From assembly GCF_042427745.1 (NCBI RefSeq), contig NZ_JBHMFA010000015.1: a stretch of DNA of 64,000 bases, one strand, 5' to 3'. Of the stretch, positions 1-7,953 are shown one piece after another. This stretch comes from Algibacter miyuki (GTDB taxonomy: Bacteria; Bacteroidota; Bacteroidia; Flavobacteriales; Flavobacteriaceae). Position 1 is the stretch's first letter. Each line of letters starts with the position of its first letter. The translations under genes and the position numbers were made by a program. A model generated the notes under the pieces. That model did no database searches, was not told where the DNA came from, and saw only the letters and a program-made list of their open reading frames with translations.

Positions 1-1353
1 AAAGACGCCAAGTTTGGTATGTTTATTCATTGGGGGCTGTATTCTCAAGCCGGAGGTGTTTGGAAAGGAGTGAAAATTAATCAAGCGCCATTTCCAGGAC
101 CCAAAGTAGCCGAATGGCTCATGCATGCTTTTCAAATCCCAAGAGAAGAATATGCGGAACTCGCAAAAACCTTCAACCCCGATAAATCTTTTGCTCAAAA
201 CATTGCTAAATTGGCTAAAGATGCCGGTATGAAATATGTGGTAATTACATCAAAACATCATGATGGTTTTGCCTTGTTCGACTCTAAAAGTTCAATCTAT
301 GATATGGTAGATGCTACACCGTATAAAGCAGATGCGGTTAAAGAATTGTACAATGCTTGTTTGGAAATTGGTTTAGATTTTGGTGTGTATTATTCTCACG
401 GAAATGATTGGAACGATGGTGGAGATGGTAATTATGCAAACGTGAAAAAAGTAAATGATTCTCTAGGAATTTATTCACATCCATCAGGTAAAAATTTATG
501 GGATCCAAGTCCAAATACACATGCTGAGTATTTCGAATCTAAAAGTTATCCTCAAATTAAAGAACTTATCGCTTTGTTACCAAAGTTGCGTTTAATTTGG
601 TTTGATGGCGAGGGTTTTACAACAGAAGAACAATCTTTTAAGTTTTACAAAATGGTTTATAATTCAAACCCAAATATTTTAGTGAATAGGCGAGTAGGTT
701 GGGGTTTTGGTGATTATTTAGATGCTGGAGATAATAAGATTCCTTCTGCTAAAGAAAACTTAAAGAAATATTGGGAAACCTGCGGAACGACCAATAATTC
801 ATGGGGCTATAAATCGTATGACGATGATTGGAAAAGCACTAAAGAATTGTTATACTACTTTGTAGATATTATGTCTAAGGGCGGAAATTATCTTTTAAAT
901 ATTGGGCCGGATGGTCAAGGACATGTGCCTGAAGCTAGTGCCAATGGATTACGAGAAATGGGCGAATGGATTCAACTAAATAGCGAGGCCATTTATGGCA
1001 CTTCCCGTTGGGAGATTACTAATGAAGGTCAAGAGGAAACGCTTTTAGATGGCACTGGACATAGAGCAGCAAAAGGGTTTCAGAAAACATTTACTTCTAA
1101 AGATTTTTGGTTTACGGCCAAAGAAAACAAGGTGTACGCAATTTCCCTTGTGCCAGTGGTAGATAAAATTTTAATTCAATCTTTAAATAAAACCAAAGGT
1201 GAAATAATAAACGTTCGGGTTCTCGGAAGTGAAAAAAAAGTTACCTGGAAACAAACCGAAAATGGTCTTGAAGTAAACTTAACAGGAGTTAGAAGTAACA
1301 AAAATGGTTTTGTAGTTGAAGCTAGTTTTAAAATTAAATCAGATGAAAAATAG
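1..1353 (+). CDS. GH29 alpha-L-fucosidase (5' partial)
   Basis: The reading frame is open to the first base of the window, so the true start and signal peptide lie upstream. The visible part begins with KFGMFIHWG, the strand-1 signature of GH29 retaining alpha-L-fucosidases. The SKHHDGFALF motif follows, then LIWFDGEG, whose Asp (about visible residue 202) sits where GH29 has its nucleophile. The C-terminal 100 or so residues look like the small beta-sandwich typical of the family. It should release terminal L-fucose from oligosaccharides in the periplasm or at the cell surface. The stop codon overlaps the start of the next sulfatase gene by 11 bp, so the two are co-transcribed and probably translationally coupled. 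Alpha-L-galactosidase activity cannot be excluded, because GH29 members vary in specificity. Confidence 0.9.
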   Translation, partial: KDAKFGMFIHWGLYSQAGGVWKGVKINQAPFPGPKVAEWLMHAFQIPREEYAELAKTFNPDKSFAQNIAKLAKDAGMKYVVITSKHHDGFALFDSKSSIYDMVDATPYKADAVKELYNACLEIGLDFGVYYSHGNDWNDGGDGNYANVKKVNDSLGIYSHPSGKNLWDPSPNTHAEYFESKSYPQIKELIALLPKLRLIWFDGEGFTTEEQSFKFYKMVYNSNPNILVNRRVGWGFGDYLDAGDNKIPSAKENLKKYWETCGTTNNSWGYKSYDDDWKSTKELLYYFVDIMSKGGNYLLNIGPDGQGHVPEASANGLREMGEWIQLNSEAIYGTSRWEITNEGQEETLLDGTGHRAAKGFQKTFTSKDFWFTAKENKVYAISLVPVVDKILIQSLNKTKGEIINVRVLGSEKKVTWKQTENGLEVNLTGVRSNKNGFVVEASFKIKSDEK

Positions 1354-2902
1354 TTGTTTTAAAATATTGATATTGCTTTTCGTTTGTAATGTATTGCATG
1401 CGCAAAAGCAACCAAACATTATATACATTTTAGCCGACGATTTAGGTATTGGTGATTTAAGCATTTATAACGAAAACAGTAAAATACAAACACCAAATTT
1501 AGATCAAATGGGGAGAGAAGGTATGCTATTTACAGATGCGCATACCTCATCTGCAGTTTGTACACCAACACGATATGGAATTTTAACCGGTAGATATAAT
1601 TGGAGAACTCCTTTAAAAGAGTTTGTTACTTGGGGAAACTCACCAAGTTTAATTCAGAAAAATAGATTGACAGTTGCCAAAATGCTTAAAGATAAAGGTT
1701 ATAAAACAGCAAGTATCGGAAAATGGCATTTGGGTTTAAACTGGACAATGAAAAATAATAGCCCAGAATTTAATCATTTTTCAGACAAATCTAATCGTTT
1801 AAATTTCAAGGATATCGATTATAGCAAACCTCTAAAATTTGGACCTAATGATATGGGTTTCGATTATTCTTATATCATTTCTGCATCTTTAAACATGCCG
1901 CCTTTTGTATATATAGAAAATAATAAAGCGACCATGGTGCCCACGGAAATATCATCACAAACTAAAAAACAATCGCCTTATGCCACTTGGATACGAGGTG
2001 ATATTGCAGATGATTTTAAACACGAAGAAGTACTTCCTAACGTTGTAAATAAATCAATTTCTTTCATTAAAGAAAATGCCCATAAAGAAGCACCTTTTTT
2101 TATGTACATCCCTTTGCCTTCTCCTCACAATCCTGTATTACCAATTGCGCCATGGAAAGGCCAAAGTGAGATTAATAGTCCGTATGCCGATTTTGTAATG
2201 ATGATTGATGATTTAATGGGAACTATTTTTGAAACTCTAAAAATACAAGGTATTGACGAAAATACAATGGTTGTTTTTGCAAGTGATAATGGTTTTGCTA
2301 CTACCAACGATTTAAAAAATTTAAGAGAGAAAAACCACAGTCCGAGTTATGTTTATAGTGGTTATAAAGGAAGTTATTTAGAAGGTGGACACAGAGTACC
2401 TTTTCTTGTAAAATGGCCAGGGAAAATTAAGCCAAATTCAGTTTCGGAGGCCACGATTTGTACTACCGATTTTATGGCAACTTGCGCAGATATTATAAAT
2501 TATGATTTTAAAGTGAATGAAGCCGAAGATAGTTATAGTATGATGCCTTTATTAACCAATACAGGAGATTATTTACGAGAAGCCACTATTCATCACGATA
2601 AATACGGTGTTTTTGCCATCAGAAAAGGAGATTGGAAATTAATTGTATCGCCAAACTCTGGAATTATGGCATCTGGAGAAACAAAAAAACACAAAGAAAG
2701 CTTACCTGAGGAAATTCTGTTCAATTTAAAAGAAGACATCAAAGAGAAAAATAATGTAGCAAATCAATTCCCTGAAAAGGTTAAGGCATTAAAAGATTTG
2801 TTAATTAAACATATCAAAAAGGGTAGAAGTACAGCAGGGAAAGTTCAAGAAAACGATGCTATAACTGGAGAATGGCCTCAAGCAAATTTTGCATTTAAAT
2901 AA
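1343..2902 (+). CDS. S1-family sulfatase (CTPTR)
   Basis: A formylglycine-dependent S1 sulfatase of about 519 residues. It has the metal-binding start IIYILADDLG, the maturation motif C-T-P-T-R with Cys at residue 73, GKWHLG, SPHNPV and the second metal site ASDNG. I place the start at the ATG at 1343 rather than the longer frame at 1316, because from 1343 the protein opens with a clean signal peptide ending near LHAQ, so it is exported. It overlaps the GH29 gene by 11 bp and is followed by an esterase-like gene after 10 nt, forming one operon. It resembles the sulfatase at 6269 (same VCTPTRYGI core), so the two are probably one subfamily. Which sulfate it removes cannot be told from sequence alone. 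Confidence 0.93.
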   Translation: MKNSCFKILILLFVCNVLHAQKQPNIIYILADDLGIGDLSIYNENSKIQTPNLDQMGREGMLFTDAHTSSAVCTPTRYGILTGRYNWRTPLKEFVTWGNSPSLIQKNRLTVAKMLKDKGYKTASIGKWHLGLNWTMKNNSPEFNHFSDKSNRLNFKDIDYSKPLKFGPNDMGFDYSYIISASLNMPPFVYIENNKATMVPTEISSQTKKQSPYATWIRGDIADDFKHEEVLPNVVNKSISFIKENAHKEAPFFMYIPLPSPHNPVLPIAPWKGQSEINSPYADFVMMIDDLMGTIFETLKIQGIDENTMVVFASDNGFATTNDLKNLREKNHSPSYVYSGYKGSYLEGGHRVPFLVKWPGKIKPNSVSEATICTTDFMATCADIINYDFKVNEAEDSYSMMPLLTNTGDYLREATIHHDKYGVFAIRKGDWKLIVSPNSGIMASGETKKHKESLPEEILFNLKEDIKEKNNVANQFPEKVKALKDLLIKHIKKGRSTAGKVQENDAITGEWPQANFAFK

Positions 2903-2912
2903 TAGTTGAAAA

Positions 2913-4058
2913 ATGAAAAAGACACTAAACCTTGTTTTGTTTTGCTTAATCTTAAATATGTACAGTCAAAATCGAAAGTTAAACGCTGTGTTTATTTCTT
3001 CGGAAGATCAATCAAATGGTTTATATCGTGATGTTTACATTAAAAAGTCTTGGCAGAAATTAGATGAAAATAAGGATGGTCAATGTTCTGAAAATGAAAA
3101 CGAACGAACTTGGGGGAAATTAAAACGATTTGATGCGAATGGAGACAACCTAGTGAGTTTTCAAGAGTACGCTGATAAAATCCTAATTCCTTATCTAAAC
3201 GCCGGAGGAAAAAGAAAGTTAAACGTTTTATATAAAACAACTAAAGATGAAAATTTATACCTCGATATATATTATCCTAAAATAAGAAAAGCAGGAGAAA
3301 AACTACCGGTAGTTGTTTATACGCACGGCGGTGGTTGGGCAGCAGGTAGTAGGCATGGCGCTGTTAATGCGTCTTTCAAAACGATACATACAGCACTTTT
3401 AGAACAAGGATTTTGTGTGGTTTCTGTTGGTTACAGGCTTTGGGAAAATGGAGGGAATACAACTATGCGAGATTGCGTAATAGATAGTAAAGATGCCATG
3501 CGTTATTTATCTAAACACAATGAAATACTAGAATTAGATACTAATCGTTTTTTCTCTTTTGGCGATTCTGCCGGAGGTCAAATTTCTCAAATATTACTGT
3601 TAAGTGCTCCTGAAACTTTAAAAGGGGATACGGAATTGGCTAAATACACCTACAACATGGTAGCCGGAGTATCGTGGTACGGTCCTTCTGATTTTGAAAA
3701 AACAAGTTTGTTTAATCATGATAATAGACCCGATTTTAGAGATCGGTTTGGACTTCGGATCTTAAAGCCAGACACAAAACCTGAACACAAGAAAATGCTT
3801 TATAAAGAAATGAGTCCTATTAATTATTTAACCCAAAATAGTGCGCCGTTATTAATGATACAAGGCGATAGCGATACAACAATTCCTGTGAAACACGCTT
3901 ATTATATGGCCGAAAAAGCTCAATTGATTGGCGCACCGCTAACAACATTAATTGTGACAAATGCAGGACATAATTGGCGAAAAGTAGGCGGAGATATTAA
4001 TCCAACTCGAGAGTCTATTATAGAGACAACAGTTGATTATTTTGTAATGCATTTATAA
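2913..4058 (+). CDS. Secreted EF-hand / alpha-beta hydrolase (carbohydrate-esterase-like)
   Basis: A 381-residue exported protein with a signal peptide in the first 19 residues. Residues 51-62 and 74-85 each match the EF-hand calcium loop (DENKDGQCSENE; DANGDNLVSFQE). From about residue 95 there is an alpha/beta hydrolase of the BD-FAE/esterase type: HGGGW oxyanion motif, GDSAGG with nucleophile Ser219, an acidic residue in the QGDSDTT region and His353 in GHNW. The likely role is removing acetyl or similar esters from the algal glycan. It could also be a peptidase-like hydrolase, but its place 10 nt after a sulfatase in a fucosidase operon favours an esterase. Fusion of an EF-hand pair to an esterase is unusual and suggests calcium-stabilised folding in sea water. 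Confidence 0.8.
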   Translation: MKKTLNLVLFCLILNMYSQNRKLNAVFISSEDQSNGLYRDVYIKKSWQKLDENKDGQCSENENERTWGKLKRFDANGDNLVSFQEYADKILIPYLNAGGKRKLNVLYKTTKDENLYLDIYYPKIRKAGEKLPVVVYTHGGGWAAGSRHGAVNASFKTIHTALLEQGFCVVSVGYRLWENGGNTTMRDCVIDSKDAMRYLSKHNEILELDTNRFFSFGDSAGGQISQILLLSAPETLKGDTELAKYTYNMVAGVSWYGPSDFEKTSLFNHDNRPDFRDRFGLRILKPDTKPEHKKMLYKEMSPINYLTQNSAPLLMIQGDSDTTIPVKHAYYMAEKAQLIGAPLTTLIVTNAGHNWRKVGGDINPTRESIIETTVDYFVMHL

Positions 4059-4121
4059 TATTCATAATGAAATAGATTTCCGCTTTCAAGACAGTTGAAA
4101 AAACTACAAAGGGTTGATTTC

Positions 4122-4176
4122 AGAAAGTAATTGACTGATTAGAGCGGATGAAATACCTATATAGCCTTTATTTTTG
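4122..4176 (+). promoter_or_regulatory. Direct-repeat operator and -7 box (site C)
   Basis: Half-site AGAAAGT (4122-4128), a 14-nt gap, a weak second half AGCGGAT (4143-4149), a 19-nt gap and the Bacteroidota -7 box TATTTTTG (4169-4176). The same geometry occurs before five other genes in this region. The leader to the ATG at 4281 is about 105 nt, longer than at the other sites. A further AGAAAGT lies near 4211. Confidence 0.6.
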
Positions 4177-4280
4177 TTTAAATTCTTAATAATAGTATTG
4201 GTATTCAGAAAGTAGAAAGAATATTCCTTATTTTGAAAAGAGTACGTGTTTTATCTAAAAAGCATGAAAAATAAAAACTT

Positions 4281-6212
4281 ATGATTAAAAAAAATTACTT
4301 AACCGCTATATTTTTATTCATTGGCATGGCTTCTATTAACGCGCAGTCTCTATGGTATGAAAATTCGAGTAATACAACTCATATACAGGTTTCTAATATT
4401 TCTAGAGGAGTATTTACAACTGATGAAACAAATCCAGATACGAATGGTGTAAACGCTAATACAACAGTTTCAAAATTTGTTAGAGACGGACAAAAAAGCC
4501 CTACGCTTCGATTCAATTTATCAAATCCGATAACCAATTTGTCAACCTTTACTATTTCCTTAAAAGCATACACTTCAATAAAAACAGGTGATTTAAACAC
4601 TCAGAATAAAAGAATTAGAATGTATTTAAGAAACGCTTCCATAGGGGCATCAAGTGCTTTTTTTGAACAATTAGGGTTTTCAGAAGGGGAAACTTGGGAA
4701 TCTTTTTCTTTTAATTTTGACGGCATAGAAATTCCTGAAAATGTGGCTTTAGCTGGTGGTTACGATCAGGTTATGATTGGGTTAGCTACTGGGGATGCAA
4801 CGGGATTAACATCAACCTATTATCTAGATGCCATTTCTGGTACTTCTGACCAGGTAATTGCTAAAGCCGATTTTTTATCGGGATCTTGGGGTGTGAGATT
4901 CAATTTACCAGGAGGTTATAATTTAGACGACGATAGTAATTATAATTGGGTTGCAGGAGCGCAAGAAATTGTAGATAATTTACCGGCTGTTGGTCATGTT
5001 ATCACAAATTTTACGCATCCAGCACATGGGTATTATTATACTTTAAGGACTAATCCTTATATCGATATTGCAAATGATATTCATCCAGCCATGGTGCCTA
5101 CCCTAGAGAATGAACAAATAATTCTTGACATTATTGATGTTTTTAGAAATTCAGGAAAAAAAGTCATTCTATATGTTAATGGTGGCGGACCATCAAATAT
5201 TCAAGGTGCTTCAGATGCCATAGAAGCAGCGATTTCAGTAGCTTGGGAGGCGTATTGCGATGCTAATTTTGGTGGAGATCAAGGTTTGGGGTGGCGTACT
5301 TTAGCTAGAGGATTTTTTGAACGTTTTAAAGGCTTGGTAGATGGCTATTGGGTAGACAATCTGTCTAGTTTATCTAATGCCGAGGTAGTCGATTTTTTAG
5401 CTATGATTAGGGATGTTGATCCCGATATTGCTATTGCGTCTAATTTGGATAAATCGTATATAGAAGATGAAAGCGGAACCCGAATACTTGTCGATTCTGA
5501 TGGTACAAATGATGCAGATCCAACAGATTATAAAGTATTCTTTTTAGAAGCTAATGATCCTTATATGGATTTTACAGCGGGTCATCCAACGCCTTTAGGT
5601 CAAGGAGCACCGCCAAATTCGTGGGCCTATGAAGAGTTTTCTTTTCCTTTAATAACAGAGAATCCTTGGTCGTCTTACGATGGAACTAAGCAAACATTAA
5701 AACATTATTTTGCACCTATTAGACAGCAATGGAGTGTTGCAAGAGCAGATTTAATATTTGAAGTGGAGCAAGCCTATCGATTTGTTAGAACCTTTACCGA
5801 TGCGGGTGCTGCAATTACATGGAGTACTACAATAACTGATGGTTTTATTACGGATGATGAAATGGCCATTATGCAAGAAATTAATAATAGAATGCAGCAA
5901 TTGCCAAAGCCAGACTTTATTCCTTATACAAGACCGGAAGGCGCTTATTTAGTTGATGAAACACTAAATATTAGTTCTAGTAATTTGGCTTATAACGAGT
6001 TTAATTTATTTCCGAATCCTGTAAGTGATAGTTTTATATTATCAACAGAAATTGCTTCAGGAAGTATTTATAACTTAAGTGGTCAGAAAATTATAGAGTT
6101 TAAGGAGAATCAAACGTTTTTTGATGTGTCTTTATTAAATGATGGTATTTATGTTTTTAGAGCAATATCGAAAAATGGTGAAAGCCAAGTTCTAAAATTT
6201 ATAAAACAATAA
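4281..6212 (+). CDS. T9SS-exported putative glycoside hydrolase of unrecognised family (paralogue A)
   Basis: I do not recognise the family. The 643-residue protein has a signal peptide (cleavage near INAQ). Residues 23-190 are a beta-rich module with the NPD and TTVSKF motifs seen in four other proteins of this window. A central region of about 360 residues is TIM-barrel-like, with the motif DGYWVD (354-359), ILVDSDG, and LGQGAPPNSWAYEEF. A T9SS C-terminal sorting domain starts near NLFPNPVSD (about 573 to the end). The xxWxD pattern at the end of a strand recalls the nucleophile strand of GH29/GH107-type fucan enzymes, so an endo-acting fucanase is a reasonable guess. It is followed after 56 nt by a sulfatase. 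A 647-residue paralogue is at 14978. Confidence 0.65.
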   Translation: MIKKNYLTAIFLFIGMASINAQSLWYENSSNTTHIQVSNISRGVFTTDETNPDTNGVNANTTVSKFVRDGQKSPTLRFNLSNPITNLSTFTISLKAYTSIKTGDLNTQNKRIRMYLRNASIGASSAFFEQLGFSEGETWESFSFNFDGIEIPENVALAGGYDQVMIGLATGDATGLTSTYYLDAISGTSDQVIAKADFLSGSWGVRFNLPGGYNLDDDSNYNWVAGAQEIVDNLPAVGHVITNFTHPAHGYYYTLRTNPYIDIANDIHPAMVPTLENEQIILDIIDVFRNSGKKVILYVNGGGPSNIQGASDAIEAAISVAWEAYCDANFGGDQGLGWRTLARGFFERFKGLVDGYWVDNLSSLSNAEVVDFLAMIRDVDPDIAIASNLDKSYIEDESGTRILVDSDGTNDADPTDYKVFFLEANDPYMDFTAGHPTPLGQGAPPNSWAYEEFSFPLITENPWSSYDGTKQTLKHYFAPIRQQWSVARADLIFEVEQAYRFVRTFTDAGAAITWSTTITDGFITDDEMAIMQEINNRMQQLPKPDFIPYTRPEGAYLVDETLNISSSNLAYNEFNLFPNPVSDSFILSTEIASGSIYNLSGQKIIEFKENQTFFDVSLLNDGIYVFRAISKNGESQVLKFIKQ

Positions 6213-6268
6213 AAAGCACATTAAATTATAGTACAGTAATTTCAAAAAAAGAAGAATTAAAAATTTAC

Positions 6269-7768
6269 ATGATTAAAATGAAAATAAATACGTTACCCTT
6301 AATTTTAACACTATTATGTTTTACGACTTGGTCTGCTAAGGCTCAAAAAAGTTCAGAAAAGACCAATATAGTTTTTATTGTATGTGATGATTTAGGCTAT
6401 GGAGATGTACAAAGTTTAGCTCCAGAAACCAGTAAAATAAAAACACCTTTTATAGATCAACTTACTAAAGAGGGTATGGTGTTTACAGATGCACATTCTG
6501 GCTCGTCGGTTTGCACACCAACACGTTATGGCATCATGACAGGGCGTTATAGCTGGCGTTCAAAACTTCAAAGTGGAGTTGTACAGGGGTTTGCACCTAA
6601 TTTGGTAGCTGAAGACCGACCAACAATTGCGAATTTTCTTAAAAGTCAAGGTTATAACACAGCTATAATAGGAAAGTGGCACCTTAATTTTCAATATTTG
6701 GATGCCGTTTCAAGAGTACCTATTGAAAAAGAAACAAAAAAACAGTTGCCTCCTGTAGGGGCTATTATTCCTGATGGACCTATCAATAGAGGGTTTGATT
6801 ATTATCATGGTTTTCATCATGCTAGAGATATGAAAGCGGTGATTGAAAATGATAAAGTGATTCTTTATGATGACGAAATAAATATGTTGCCACGCTTGAC
6901 AAGTAAATCAGTAGATTATATTAATGAACAAGCTAAAAATAAAGACGGTAACCCCTTTTTCTTATATGTGCCGTTAGGATCTCCACATACGCCAATTGTT
7001 CCTTCAAAAGAATGGCAAGGAAAAAGTGGTCTTGGTGATTATGCCGATTTTGTAATGCAAACTGATGCTACTGTGGGTGCTATAACAGAAGCGCTTAAAA
7101 GAAACGGATTATCAGAAAATACATTAGTGATATTTACAAGTGATAACGGTACGTCTAAAGCGGCTAATATACCAGATCTAGAGAAAAAAGGACATATTGT
7201 AAGTGCTGGCTATCGTGGTTCAAAATCGGATTTATGGGATGGTGGACATCGTGTTCCTTTTATCGTGAAATGGCCAAATCATGTAAAAGCAAACTCAACA
7301 AGTAACGCGTTAATTTGTTTAACCGATATCTTTGCTACGTTTTCTGAAATTACTAATGTGGCTGTTCCAAGTAAAAGTGGCGAGGATAGTGTAAGTTTTT
7401 TACCTGCTTTACAAGGAAAAGATATAAATAGCACTCGAGCTGGTGTTATTCATCATTCTATCAGCGGGCATTTTGGGTATAGACTGGGGAAATGGAAATT
7501 GTTATTAGCTAAAGGTTCTGGAGGATGGTCTTCACCAAGAGAAAAAGAATCTGCAAATATGACTATAGCGCAATTATACGATATGGAAAATGATCCTGCT
7601 GAAACTAAAAATTTATATGAAAAACGTCCTGAAGTTGCCGAACAACTTTTAAAGCAATTGGAGCTAGATATAAAAACAGGAAGAAGTACCAAAGGTGAAT
7701 TTGCCGAAAATGATGTGGATAAAATCATTTTATGGAAATCGAATAGAAATAAGAAGTCTAAAAAGTAA
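6269..7768 (+). CDS. S1-family sulfatase (CTPTR)
   Basis: A 499-residue exported S1 sulfatase. It shows IVFIVCDDLGYGD at the N-terminal metal site, C-T-P-T-R with Cys82 for formylglycine conversion, GKWHLNF, GSPHTPI and FTSDNG. A signal peptide ends near AKAQ. The start could also be the ATG three codons downstream (6278). It lies 56 nt after paralogue A and before a strong terminator, so the two probably form a bicistronic unit driven from the operator at 4122. Its core is closest to that of the sulfatase at 1343. The C-terminus is lysine-rich (KSNRNKKSKK). Substrate position is unknown. Confidence 0.93.
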   Translation: MIKMKINTLPLILTLLCFTTWSAKAQKSSEKTNIVFIVCDDLGYGDVQSLAPETSKIKTPFIDQLTKEGMVFTDAHSGSSVCTPTRYGIMTGRYSWRSKLQSGVVQGFAPNLVAEDRPTIANFLKSQGYNTAIIGKWHLNFQYLDAVSRVPIEKETKKQLPPVGAIIPDGPINRGFDYYHGFHHARDMKAVIENDKVILYDDEINMLPRLTSKSVDYINEQAKNKDGNPFFLYVPLGSPHTPIVPSKEWQGKSGLGDYADFVMQTDATVGAITEALKRNGLSENTLVIFTSDNGTSKAANIPDLEKKGHIVSAGYRGSKSDLWDGGHRVPFIVKWPNHVKANSTSNALICLTDIFATFSEITNVAVPSKSGEDSVSFLPALQGKDINSTRAGVIHHSISGHFGYRLGKWKLLLAKGSGGWSSPREKESANMTIAQLYDMENDPAETKNLYEKRPEVAEQLLKQLELDIKTGRSTKGEFAENDVDKIILWKSNRNKKSKK

Positions 7769-7790
7769 ATTTAAGATAATCACATTTCAG

Positions 7791-7824
7791 AAAACCTACC
7801 TTTAATTAAAAGGTAGGTTTTTTG
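7791..7824 (+). terminator. Rho-independent terminator
   Basis: A hairpin of AAAACCTACCTTT and its complement around a short AATT loop, followed by a T run. It ends the unit that starts at 4281. Confidence 0.85.
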
Positions 7825-7863
7825 TTTAAAACAGCCCATTTAAGCTGCCTTATGAAGGTTTAG

Positions 7864-7918
7864 AGAAAGTAAATGCAAGATTAGAGAAAGTACTTCTTTA
7901 GTTTATAAAATATATTTG
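7864..7918 (+). promoter_or_regulatory. Direct-repeat operator and -7 box (site D, best match)
   Basis: Two identical half-sites TAGAGAAAGT start at 7861 and 7882, exactly 21 bp apart. The core AGAAAGT lies at 7864-7870 and 7885-7891. TATATTTG (7911-7918) follows after 19 nt, and the ATG of the GH95-like gene follows 36 nt after the -7 box. A 21-bp direct repeat fits binding by two AraC-type domains on one DNA face, as expected for an HTCS. Confidence 0.7.
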
Positions 7919-7953
7919 TTAAACATTTTATAAACTAATACTAACAATAATCT

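Noticed and set aside
1316..1342. Longer N-terminus for the sulfatase at 1343
   Set aside because: The additional nine residues lie inside the fucosidase reading frame and would spoil a clean signal peptide.
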